Part shown: positions 1-9,375 of the stretch, piece after piece
Numbering within the stretch: position 1 is the first letter of the stretch
Layout of the letters: each line of letters starts with the position of its first letter
Assembly: GCA_015478945.1 (NCBI GenBank)
Contig: JABUQX010027492.1
Coordinates: 1 to 13,762 of the forward strand
Direction: 5' to 3'
From: Trachelipus rathkii
Taxonomy: Eukaryota > Arthropoda > Malacostraca > Isopoda > Trachelipodidae
Length of the DNA: 13,762 bases
The notes under the pieces: generated by a model
What the model was told of the DNA's origin: nothing
Seen by the model: only the letters and a program-made list of their open reading frames with translations
Database searches by the model: none
Made by a program: the position numbers and the translations under genes

Positions 1-58
1 TTCATTTTGAATATACCATAAAAGTTTTGTGACAGAAGTCGCAAGGCACTAGAGCTTT

Positions 59-296
<238 letters not shown>

Positions 297-430
297 TCTT
301 AATGATGTTATGAAACCTATCGTTCATGAAATGCACATTGACAATTTCAAGAGATGAATTGTTTAAATCTAGAAAGCCAGAAGCAGACGTTCGGATAAAA
401 CCTTTTATCGGCAATCAATCTTATTCTGTT

Positions 431-645
431 CTGTGTACGACCCGACCTCTACCGGACGCAGGATTTTTTTCGCGGGAGGGCGGGAGTTGGCTGAATTATC
501 CAGCGTACATATTTTTACTGGTTTTGACTCGTTTTTCATTGCTTTCATTTGAATATTTTAATAAAATTTGAGTTTTCTCAAAATTTACGCTGAAGGAGGG
601 CATTAGCCCCCAGTCCATAGCCCTGAGTACCCTACTGTGTACGAC
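431..645. repeat. Possible short insertion flanked by 11-bp direct repeats
   Basis: The 11-mer CTGTGTACGAC occurs at 431-441 and again at 635-645, bounding a 193-bp segment (442-634) that begins GC-rich (ccgacctctaccgg) and ends with ggagggcattagccccc and tccatagccctgag. The arrangement looks like a target-site duplication around a small retroposon or MITE. I see no poly-A tail, no clear tRNA-type A/B boxes and no long terminal inverted repeats, so the family is unknown and a chance or older duplication is possible. The surrounding 297-790 holds no recognisable gene; an open frame at 326-571 (81 codons) crosses the left boundary and has no recognisable domain. Confidence 0.3.
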
Positions 646-789
646 ACAATATTTTGAACGTTGATTTACTTGAAGAATTTACTTTATTTGAAGTGTGACT
701 TGAGGTACAATGAGCTGAGCGTCATAGGCTACCCACCAACTTTCTGTAAATCGTGTGTCGCTAACTTTATAAAGATTGGAAGTTGCAGT

Positions 790-791
<2 letters not shown>

Positions 792-838
<47 letters not shown>
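792..838. repeat. (GA)n microsatellite
   Basis: About 23 uninterrupted GA units. It is the first of three purine dinucleotide tracts in the first 1.8 kb, and it leads into a purine-rich strand that continues to about 1380. Confidence 0.98.
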
Positions 839-1380
<542 letters not shown>

Positions 1381-1642
1381 AAATTTATTTTCCCCGAGTA
1401 AGAAAAAAAATTAATAAATAAAACGATTTAATTAATGACGAAATCAAGGAAATAGAATTAACTTTCTGAAATAAAATATCTTCTAAATGGAATAAATTAA
1501 ATTAAATAAATAAATTAATTAAATAAATGTGTGAAGAACAATGTACAAACTTAATTTATTGGAACCAATTGTTTAATTAATTATAAGAGTGGTTGTCACT
1601 AGTTACGGTAGTATTTTTGCCTCTTTCTTCTGCTTCTGTTTA

Positions 1643-1719
1643 GGTGTGTGTGTGTGTGTGTGTGTATGTGTGTGTGTGTATGCGTGATAGAGATAGATAG
1701 ATAGATGATAGATAGAGAT

Positions 1720-1785
<66 letters not shown>
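1643..1785. repeat. Compound microsatellite (TG)n-(GATA)n-(GA)n
   Basis: A TG run (1643-1683, with interruptions TA and GC) is followed by irregular GATA units (1685-1720) and a clean GA run (1721-1785). Just downstream, 1804-1813 holds two TTAGG units (gttaggttaggt), the arthropod telomeric motif, too short to mean more than an interstitial trace. 1786-2022 otherwise holds no recognisable gene; it contains G-rich strings near 1913-1935. Confidence 0.95.
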
Positions 1786-1788
<3 letters not shown>

Positions 1789-2019
1789 TCTAAATACTTA
1801 AAGTTAGGTTAGGTCAGATCCGGTTGACCTCTTTCGTGTTATTGACTTAGGAGGCATTGAGAGCCAAATGAAGTAGGGCACTGAGAGTTTGCTGGGGGAA
1901 AGGTAGGGCATCACGGGGGGTTTCGGGGGGGATGGCAGGGCATTTTGAAAGGTCAGAAGTCAGTGAAATAGTGAGACAAGTCTCAATATAAACTCTAAAT
2001 AGAGAATGTGCTCTAAACA

Positions 2020-2273
<254 letters not shown>

Positions 2274-2692
2274 TCAACCAAACCCGAAAAAAGGTAGCCG
2301 CTCTGATCCTTCAAACTATCGCCCTATAGCTCTTAATAGTATTCTATCTAAAATCTTGAAACTCTTCTTAACTCTCATTTCCTGGATCAACTGGAGTCTT
2401 ATTCCCTTCTTTAAGATCATCAGTATGGCTTTCGGCACTGTTGGAGGTCAACTGGTGACATATATTTTCCCATTCAACTGATTTATGGTCTTCAGTCCCT
2501 TAGGGACTATTGGAGTCTTGGGTGGTGGCGCTTGTCTAGCAATTCCAGCTTTGACCGGATATGGCACGTGTCACTGCTCTTCTGAGCTCCCCTTCCTTGG
2601 GTTTCCTCCTTTTCTTTGCTTACTCTCTGTCTTTTTTATTTTTTTCTCCGATCGCTCCATATCAGCACTAGTTGATGGAGCGTCATCTTCCT
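2274..2692 (+). pseudogene. Non-LTR retrotransposon (Jockey-like LINE) reverse-transcriptase fragment, dead
   Basis: This is part of a LINE reverse transcriptase, the enzyme that copies the element's RNA at a nicked target. Frame 1 (2281-2369) gives [19 protein letters not shown] followed by LSKIL, the hallmark '[14 protein letters not shown]' block before the fingers. From 2370 the reading moves to frame 3: [14 protein letters not shown], an in-frame TAA, then DHQYGF near 2407-2424, and the motif A region with FDRIWH at 2550-2567. The match then returns to frame 1 (SDRSISALVDG near 2650-2682). At motif A the expected catalytic aspartate, seven residues before FDRIWH's Asp in the usual LDxxxAFDxVWH, is replaced (LSSNSSFDRIWH). 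With two frameshifts, stops and no palm YxDD, the copy cannot be active. Its 5' edge is the TG microsatellite. The clade (Jockey-like) is from motif style only. Confidence 0.85.
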
Positions 2693-3837
2693 AATTTCCT
2701 GTTAGTTTGCTTGTTTCAGACTTGCTTAGATATTGATGATTTTGTCAAGAGTCATTATAAACGATTGGAAGAAACCGTCTCTTGAGCTACATCGCGACAG
2801 AATCAATTTAAATTTTCCAAAGCAAAAAGAAGGATGGAAGCAAATAACTTGCTGTCCAAATGAGAACAAGTCTTCAAAAAATAAACTTATGAAGGCTGCA
2901 AGAAGCATCAGATCGAAATGTGGGAGCGAAAATAAAAATCTACCGCAATCAAAAAATATACTGGAAAATTTAGTTTAGCACTGCGATATTGGTCGTTCAC
3001 TTAATGTGGTCATAGCCAAGTAACGAACACCTGACTAAAGGAAATGTTGACAGAATAGTAGGATTCACATTTAAGATAAATAAGTTTATGAAGAACAGGT
3101 ATTTGGTTTGCTAAGCAAATGGAACACAAAAAAAATGTTCATTTGTTTGAGAATGTGTGCCGGCTACTATTAAAGTCAAATAAGACATTTGCTTGTGTAT
3201 TTTCTTCACAATGAAATTGTTTTCAACATGACAAAGATGTTACAGGGTCTGTAAATAAGGTGGAAAGATTGTGAAACACCTTAGAGTGACTAAGGACCAC
3301 TGTTTAAAATAAATGATGAATATCATTCTATTGGAAGAGGCAACTAAAAAGGTTATGTGATGATTGATTTGTTTCAAAATTCTGAGGAGAAAAAAACGTT
3401 AGAGACCCACTGGCGGGAATAGGGTTGAAAAAACTAATGGTTTGAAAAAACAAAAAAAAAACAAAAACCAAAAAAAGATTTTTTTTTTGTTTTTTTTTTT
3501 ATTTAAAATATATTTTTTTACAATGTAAAAGGTCTATAATTATCTACTGCGTTTATTATAATTAGATACTGCAGAATATTTTTGGATGCTCAATTCACTA
3601 CATTTTAGTTTATTTTAAGAGAAGTTTCACATTTTCTCAAAAAAGTTTGGATACTTCATTTTGTTTACATTCGATGTATTATAAAGTTATCCGAATTTAG
3701 TAAAGCATTCTAAGTTGTAGTAATACATAATTATATAAATGTTCCTTTTTCTGGAAATTAATTACTAAATAAAAAAAAAAAAAAAAAAATAAAAAATTAA
3801 AAAACATGTAAATTGAACATAACATTATGCCAATAAT
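2693..3837. other. AT-rich unannotated stretch with one weak open frame and an A/T hairpin
   Basis: An open frame of 81 codons lies at 2733-2978 (+), lysine and serine rich (for example KAARSIRSKCGSENK), ending in a TAG. I recognise no domain and the start is arbitrary, so it may be chance or decayed element sequence. 3441-3502 is an A-rich run followed by a T-rich run that can fold back on itself. 3771-3803 is a near-pure A run. Nothing else supportable is seen. Confidence 0.5.
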
Positions 3838-4354
3838 TATATATATATTATATATATTATATATATTATATATTATATATAGATATATTATATATATATA
3901 TTATATATTATAATATGATAATATATATATATATTTAGTATATATATATAGATATATATATATATATATATATTTATTATATTATATTTCTTGCCAACAT
4001 ACTTTTTCTAATTCAAAACATTTATATTTTATTCATAATTTTAATTTTTAATATTTTAATAGTTTTGAACTTTGCAGACAAAACTAGAAATGAATTTTTT
4101 TATTTATTTGTTGCATTTTATTTAATTTTTTAATGTTTTTAATAAACCGCATTTTAATGAGCGAAAAGTGAATGACTCTCTCATGGACAATTTTTTATAT
4201 ATATGATATAGGTATATATATATAATATATATATAGTAATATATATTAAATATATATATAATATAATATATATAGTTATATATTATAGTTATTATTATAT
4301 TAACATATATTATATATATATTATGTATATATGTATTATATATTATATATTATT
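3838..4354. repeat. Imperfect TA-rich tracts
   Basis: Two blocks of broken TA repeats (3838-3983 and 4194-4354) of the type tatatatta/atatatagt are separated by about 200 bp of T-rich single-copy-looking sequence. They are locally self-complementary. 4355-4552, between these tracts and the left PLE end, is unremarkable and holds no gene I can support. Confidence 0.9.
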
Positions 4355-4632
4355 GAACAACAGGAAGTCTTAATTAGTAATAAAGACGCAATGTATATTG
4401 AGAGCTAATAATTAAGAAGAAACATCCCCCAACCTGTTCAACACTCAACTTGCCCAAGATGACCTGTATATAATTGGGACCATCTCAGGTGTGAGACTCA
4501 ATACAATTTATATTCCAATGCATGCTAGCATAGTGTTAATGAACATGATACCGAAAAGTTAGACAAAACTAAATTTAGTTGATTTTTTGAAAAAAGGTGT
4601 GGTGTTCTAAACACTTTTGTTTAATTGTGGGT

Positions 4633-4917
4633 CTAAGTATATTTTCCGCCTTGTATATTTGCTAAGTTATGAAAGTTTTTGAATGCAGAAGGGATTCATA
4701 CGTTTGCGTTGGTTAATGGTCAAGTACTTTAAGATTGGGTCATGCTATTAATGTAATGTTGTTATTAAATTTATTCTGATTAGAATGTAGCTTTTGATTT
4801 TGTGAATCATATATAAGGGTTTGTGTAGATAGGATCGATTTTCGTGTTCAAAGGAATGAGAATTGGATCAATCGATAATAAGAATGCGATTGGAGTAGAA
4901 AAAGATTTGTACATCAC
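4633..4917 (-). pseudogene. PLE GIY-YIG endonuclease remnant and C-terminal tail, left copy
   Basis: The position matches the GIY-YIG domain of the right copy. On the minus strand, VMYKSF at about 4898-4917 stands where the right copy has VCKIP, and the following CYIGET equivalent is lost to substitutions and indels. The C-terminal tail keeps NFHNLANIQGGKYT before a TAG at 4633-4635, matching the right copy's NFPNCNKLQGEYTLDPH. The domain cannot be functional. Assignment rests on alignment with the right arm. Confidence 0.65.
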
Positions 4918-5556
4918 ATTGTTGAATTTATGAAGGTGTGGGTGGAGGTTGAAAATATCGTTTTTATAAGAGTTGTTCGTGGTTGAGAATGTTTATCTTT
5001 AAGAGAAGCAGGTAAGAGGATTTATGCCTTAATGGGGGGGTGCTGTACTGACATGTGTTAATAAGAAAAAAAGTTAAATGTGGGAAGGTGGTGGTTTATA
5101 GAATTTTTTGCTTTGTCTTGAGAGAGCTGTTAGTTATCTGTTTGGTAAGAAGATGTGGTAAAGGTTTGAATAAATATAGTTGAAATTCAGTTTGTAGGAA
5201 AGAGGGAGCATATTCGTCTGCTCTCAGAAGATGGAGGTTAATGATGTCCCGATTATAGTGTGTGGTGGGAAGTGAGGATTACTCAATGAGGTAATAGTTT
5301 GATTAAAAGGTAGTGTTTTGCTATAACGATGTTAAGAGAAGAGTGGGGCTATATTCCACGATAAGAGGGTATCAAGGTGGTAAGTTTTGTTCCTTGAAGT
5401 TTCCATGTTGAATGTTATTATTTGTGTATTTAGAGTTAACAAAGTTAAGTATGGAGAGTGGGTTTGTAGTTAATAGGTATGGAGATGACATAGTCATCAT
5501 ACGTAGTGAAGAGTTAGAAAAAGAGACGAGGGTGAATGTTATAGTACCATAATAGG

Positions 5557-6638
5557 TTACTTAATTGGGGAAAGAGGAGAACCCATGCTAAGACCTGAGT
5601 TCTGTTTGTAGTAATAGTTGGTGAAGTGGAAAAAATTACGTTCAAGAGTGAGGAATATTAGTTGTTTTAGGAGAGTGAAGGGATAGTCTAAGTTGTAAGT
5701 GTTTTCATTGAAATGTCTTTCTAATAATGAGATGGTGAAAGGGACAGGTACAGAAGTGAATAAAGAGGTGACGTCGAAGCTGAGAATGTGGTTATTATGA
5801 GGTAATACGTGTCGTGTTTTTTGAATGAAGTCATCTGTGTTTTTGAGTTGCGATGGAGAGATACGACCAAGTAAGGGTTTAAGTTGTTTTGATAACCAAA
5901 ATGATAATTTGTAGGCAACAGAGTTGGTGTTAGAGATAATAGAACGGACGGGGGAATATTTTGTTTATTGATCTTAGGAATGCCATTGAACTGTGAAAGA
6001 CGAGGGAGGCTAGGTTTAAAGTCAATGAGTGGGTTAGGGAAGTCTTTAGTGATGAGTTTAAGTGTTTGGTTAAACAAATTGGAGTTTTTTAGTGGGTTTT
6101 TGTTAAGTAGAGTGTAGGTAGTATTATAATTAAGTAAAATGCTACATTTTGAAATGTAGTCAACTTTGTTCAAAATGACTAAGTTTTGTCCTTTATCCGA
6201 TCTAGTGATTACTATATCATTATTATTTTTAAGAGAGAAAAGAGCATGATGGAATTTCCTTGGTGTAGTATTGCGCTGCGAAGAGGTAATAATTCCATCC
6301 ATTAATAATCCTTTTATGAAGTCGTGATTAAATGTAGAATTAGATGTGCGATTCTTCCATAGTTCAAAATCAGTGCAAAATTGAAGTAGAGGCTCACATT
6401 TCTGGAGTGAAAAAGAAAGTCCATAGCCCAGGAGGATTTCTTCATCTTTAGTAAGAATGTGATTTGATAGATTAATGATCCTTTCTGCAGAAGAATTTTT
6501 TTTTATCCAAGGACTATTGTAATATATAAGGTTGAATTTTTGTTCAAGTAATAGTTTTTTTGACGAAAAAGCAATATTTTTATGATTGTGCGCCAGATTA
6601 AGTAAATAGTAAACTCCTGAAGAGAGTTCCGATAAAGT
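5557..6638 (-). pseudogene. PLE reverse transcriptase, left copy, one frameshift
   Basis: The frame is open from 6638 (just after a TGA at 6639-6641) to about 5965, through SSGVYYLLNLAHNHKN, ERIINLSNHILTKDEEILL, ITRSDKGQNLVILNKVDY and GIPKINKQNIP. One extra C in a run of five near 5960-5965 shifts the frame. The second frame is then open to a TAA at 5557-5559 and includes SNTNSVAYKLSFWLSKQLK, motif A LSFDVTSLFTSVP (5746-5784, catalytic Asp retained), and motif B QNSGLSMGSPLSP (core at 5566-5595). Motif C survives as TYDDYV (5487-5504) beyond a further shift. These blocks are typical of PLE reverse transcriptases. The track-style ATG at 6302 is internal; the true frame starts well upstream. 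The RT core is damaged by few lesions, so this is a comparatively well preserved copy. Confidence 0.85.
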
Positions 6639-6806
6639 TCATACCTGGATTGTTGGAAAATTTTGAAGCTTTGGAAGCACTTTGCAAATGTTTGTTTAAC
6701 TTCAGATTTTACATCATGAAGAAAAATCATTTTTATCTCATGATGTAAAATCTAAAGTTAAACAAACATTTGCAAAGTGCTTCCACAGCTTCAAAATTTT
6801 CCAACA

Positions 6807-8349
6807 ATCCAGGTATGAACTTTATCCCAACTCTCTTCAGGAGTTTACATTTTACTTAACCTGGCGAACAATCATAAAAATATTGCTTTTTCGTCAAAAA
6901 AACTATTACTTGAACAAAAATTCAACCTTATATATTACAATAGTCCTTGGACAAAAAATTCTTCTGCAGAAAGGATCATTAATCTATCAAATCACATTCT
7001 TACTAAAGATTAGGAAATCCTCCTACGCTATGGACTTTTTTTTTCACTCCAAAAATGTGGCCCTCTACTTCAATTTTGCACTGATTTTGAACTATGGAAG
7101 AATCGCACATCTAATTCTACATTTAATCACGACTTCAAAATACTACACCAAGGTAATTCCATGAATCACGACTTCAAAATACTACACCAAGGTAATTCCA
7201 TGATGCTCTTTTCTCTCTTAAAAATAATAATGATATAGTAGTCTCTAGATCGGATAAAGGACAAAACTTAGTCATTTTGAACAGAGTTGACTACATTTCA
7301 AAATTTAGCATTTTACTTAATGATAATACTACCTACACTCTACTTAACAAAAACCCACTAAAAAAACTCCCACAATTTGTTTAACCAAAAACTTAAACTC
7401 ATCACTAAAGACTTCCCTTACCTACTCATTGACTTATAACCTAGCCTCCTTCGTCTTTCAAAGTTTTATGGCTTTCCTAAGATCCATAAGCAAAATATTC
7501 CCGTCCGTCCTATTGTCTCTAACACCAACTCTGTTGCCTACAAATTATCATCTTACTTATCAAAACAACTTAAACCCTTACTTGGTCTCATATCTTCCCT
7601 CTCATCTCAAGAAACATTTTTGAACCCCTTCATTCAATAAAAACACGACACATTTAGTCATGAATAACTCACATCTTACAGCTTCGACGTGCACCTCGTA
7701 TTCAATTTCCGTACCCTTCCCTTTTCACCATCTCGACTATTAGAATAGTATATTTCAATAAAAAACACTACAGCTTAGACTATACCCTTACTCTCCCTAT
7801 AAACATATCTAATTATTCCTCACTCTTGAACATATATTTTTTCGACTTCAATCAAACTGTTACTTTCAATACACGAACTCAGGCCTTTAGCATGGGGTTC
7901 CTCCTCTTGTTCCCCATTTCTAATTAACGCTTATTTTAGAATACTAAATAACCCTCTCTCTCTAAACTACAAACATTGCTTCGCTACGTGATGTCATTTT
8001 CAAATCTAGATACCTTTAACGACATAACCCCACTCTCATACTTAACTTTATTAACTCTAATACATCCCATTTAAAATTTAACATGTAGACTTTCTAAGGT
8101 AACAAAACCTGTACATCTTATCCTTGAATATCTCTTCTTTCGTGGAAAAATTAGCCCTACTCTAAAATCTACAGGGTATCACAAACTTTTAACCATCTTA
8201 TACCATTGGTATTTCTCAAGTATTCCACAACACTAAATCGAAGGCATATTAACTCTCCCTTCCTGAGAACACCTACGATATGCTCCCCTCCTTTCTCTGA
8301 CAAACTGAATTCAACCTATTATTTTCAACACCTTTACTAAACTCTCTTA
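6807..8349 (+). pseudogene. PLE reverse transcriptase, right copy, multiply broken
   Basis: Recognisable pieces in changing frames are SGVYILLNLANNHKNIAF (about 6839-6892), the ERIINLSNHILTKD block (about 6971-7012) followed by an in-frame TAG, SRSDKGQNLVILNRVDY (about 7243-7293), KIHKQNIPVRPIVSN (7479-7523) running on to YKLSSYLSKQLKPLLG, motif A SYSFDVHLVF (about 7677-7706), and a frameshifted motif B around the string AGCATGGGG near 7890. Downstream, YFSSIPQH and IEGILTLPS (about 8212-8262) match the PLE region after the palm. Two apparent open frames here, 6883-7164 and 7429-7623, are out of register with these blocks and are shadows. A deletion of about 45 bp and a 39-bp tandem duplication disrupt the stretch near 7125-7202. 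Confidence 0.8.
7125..7202. repeat. 39-bp perfect tandem duplication in the right PLE copy
   Basis: A 39-bp unit starting AATCACGACTTCAAAATAC and ending AATTCCATG occurs at 7125-7163 and again, identical, at 7164-7202. The left copy has one version, and between gacttca and atactacacc it keeps an extra segment of about 45 bp (6268-6312) that both right-arm units lack. The deletion therefore came first and the duplication copied the deleted form. Confidence 0.95.
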
Positions 8350-8619
8350 CCCAAAACCAGGGATGGCATTTTTGGTGATTTTTTTGATTTTTTTTTAAAA
8401 AAATCAATTTGTGATTTTTTTTATTTTTTTTTTTTTTTTTTTTTTTCAGAATTCGTGACGTCACGCGATATTATTAATTTTGTAAACCTGCAAATTATAA
8501 TTTCACGTGACGTTAGAATCGAAAAAAATAAAAAAATATCAAAAAATAAAAAAAATCACAAATTAATTTTTTTAAAAAAAATAAAAAAAATCACAAAAGA
8601 TGCCATCCCTGCCCAAAAC
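8350..8619. mobile_element. hAT-type MITE with 8-bp target-site duplication
   Basis: The element spans 8358-8611 (254 bp). It starts CAGGGATGGCAT and ends ATGCCATCCCTG, with terminal inverted repeats of about 73 bp (8358-8430 and 8539-8611) made largely of T- and A-runs plus the shared string AATTTGTGATTTTTT. It is flanked on both sides by CCCAAAAC (8350-8357 and 8612-8619), a perfect 8-bp duplication. CAGGG termini and 8-bp duplications are diagnostic of the hAT superfamily. It has no coding capacity, so it must have been moved by a transposase encoded elsewhere. The interior holds TGACGTCA at 8456-8463 and a second CACGTGACGT near 8503. The corresponding site in the left PLE copy (TGTTTGGT, 5139-5146) is empty. 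A minus-strand open frame at 8273-8464 is a poly-lysine artefact of the T-runs. Confidence 0.93.
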
Positions 8620-8843
8620 ACATACTAACTCATTTTCTCAAACAAGCTAAAAAAAAATTCTATAACCCCCCACCATTCCCACATTTAACTTTTTTTCTTA
8701 TTTAAATATCCCATGCTCATACATCCCCCCAATAATTCATTTAAATTCCTTCCTGCTTCTCTAAGTACTAGCTCTTCCAACAGCGAACTCTTAAACTATT
8801 CCAACTCTCGCCACCTTCCACACCTTCAATAACATTTCACAAT

Positions 8844-9141
8844 GTGTGTAAAATCCCCTACTCCAACTGCACCTCTTGTTATATTGGTGAAACTAACGAA
8901 TTTCACCAGACCCATTGATACTAATCACAAAGCTATACCTTATTTATGAATTCACGAAAAATTCATGCGCTTACATTACCCGAACTCATTCTAATCAAAA
9001 CATTAACTATTGATGCCATTGTACACCCATTTACAATACTTTGACCCACTACAACGCAAACTACTAATTGAATCCCTTTTCATTAAAAACTTTCCTAACT
9101 GTAACAAATTACAAGGTGAATATACCTTAGACCCACATTAA
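8844..9141 (+). pseudogene. PLE GIY-YIG endonuclease remnant and C-terminus, right copy
   Basis: In one frame 8844-8915 reads VCKIPYSNCTSCYIGETNEF before a TGA. This is the start of a PLE GIY-YIG nuclease, usually VYxIPCxxCxxxYIGET, here with the first cysteine changed to tyrosine. The domain nicks target DNA to prime reverse transcription. Further on, RTHSNQNINY (about 8977-9006) corresponds to the His-containing segment, and the last block, LIESLFIKNFPNCNKLQGEY (about 9067-9126) and TLDPH, runs to the TAA at 9139-9141. C-terminal placement of GIY-YIG after the RT identifies the canonical EN+ PLE architecture. Internal stops and shifts make it inactive. Confidence 0.82.
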
Positions 9142-9375
9142 ACAAAGTTTTTGACCACCAACAACCTTTTTCGAAAAAATATATATATATCTAAATTTTA
9201 ATTTAGTCTAACTTTCATCATTTCAATTTATTTATACACTTTTAATAAATTTATCAATATAACACTTGAATTTTTACTTAGTCTTCTATGTCCTTCTAAA
9301 ATTAAGTATTGTAGAAGTGATTGGGTTGCTAACCTAATTTGACTATTTTAACATCTGAATAATGTGTCTCTCACG

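Larger units (their letters stand above)
4553..6728 (-). mobile_element. Penelope-like retroelement, left copy (reverse strand)
   Basis: PLEs are eukaryotic retroelements whose single ORF carries a reverse transcriptase followed, in the common EN+ families, by a GIY-YIG endonuclease. Reading the minus strand from 6728, the copy has a divergent N-terminal part, RT motifs in order (RSDKG block, PKIxKQNIP block, motif A, motif B, motif C), then a badly eroded GIY-YIG region and the C-terminal tail with its stop at 4633-4635. A short 3' UTR of about 80 bp ends near 4553, where similarity to the other copy fades. No target-site duplication could be assigned because the 5' side is fused to the right copy. 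It carries no MITE insertion. Confidence 0.85.
4553..9216. repeat. Giant spacerless inverted repeat built from two PLE copies
   Basis: Sequence left of about 6728 reappears in reverse complement to the right. Anchors running outward: CATCATGA (6712-6719) with its mate at 6736-6743; the block aaacaaacatttgcaaagtg beside the axis; GGATAAAGGACAAAAC (left about 6188-6203, right 7250-7265); CACCAACTCTGTTGCC (left about 5914-5930, right 7522-7537); GAACTCAGG near 5596 and 7874; cacatttaactttttttctt near 5066-5087 and 8680-8700; and GTTAGAC/GTCTAAC at 4559-4565 and 9207-9213. Arms are about 2.2 kb each once the MITE is removed. The axis sequence is aaaaatcattttt with no unique spacer. Similarity is very high next to the axis and falls outward. 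Confidence 0.9.
6729..9216 (+). mobile_element. Penelope-like retroelement, right copy (forward strand), split by a MITE
   Basis: It begins at the palindrome axis and reads the same way as the left copy on the opposite strand: N-terminal part, RT blocks, MITE interruption at 8358-8611, then GIY-YIG and the C-terminal tail ending at a TAA (9139-9141), with a 3' UTR of about 75 bp. Without the MITE and one target duplication the copy is about 2.2 kb, nearly the same as the left one. It is more decayed than the left copy from motif A onward. PLE ORFs are usually longer than this, so both copies may lack part of the 5' end, but they stop at the same point, which fits duplication as a palindrome rather than two independent truncations. 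Confidence 0.85.

Noticed and set aside
326..571. 81-codon plus-strand open frame
   Set aside because: It crosses the edge of a possible insertion, has no recognisable domain and no supporting context.
1804..1813. TTAGG units as a telomere
   Set aside because: Only two to three units here and at 12837; far too short, and embedded in ordinary sequence.
6503..6730. 75-codon minus-strand open frame beside the palindrome axis
   Set aside because: Most of it is one base out of register with the PLE frame (SSGVYYLLNLAHNHKN). Only the first ~30 codons might be genuine PLE N-terminal sequence, so it is not listed as a separate gene.
6883..7164. 93-codon plus-strand frame in the right PLE arm
   Set aside because: It is a shadow frame; the PLE blocks ERIINLSNHILTKD and SRSDKGQ lie in a different register.
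7429..7623. 64-codon plus-strand frame
   Set aside because: It overlaps the true RT block KIHKQNIPVRPIVSN in another frame.
8273..8464. Lysine-rich 63-codon minus-strand frame
   Set aside because: It is produced by the T-runs of the MITE and runs across the MITE boundary into PLE sequence.
4553..9216. Palindrome as a sequencing fold-back artefact
   Set aside because: Arms differ by many substitutions, one arm carries a MITE with its own target duplication, and similarity stops at PLE ends rather than running into flanks. Read-level confirmation is still desirable.
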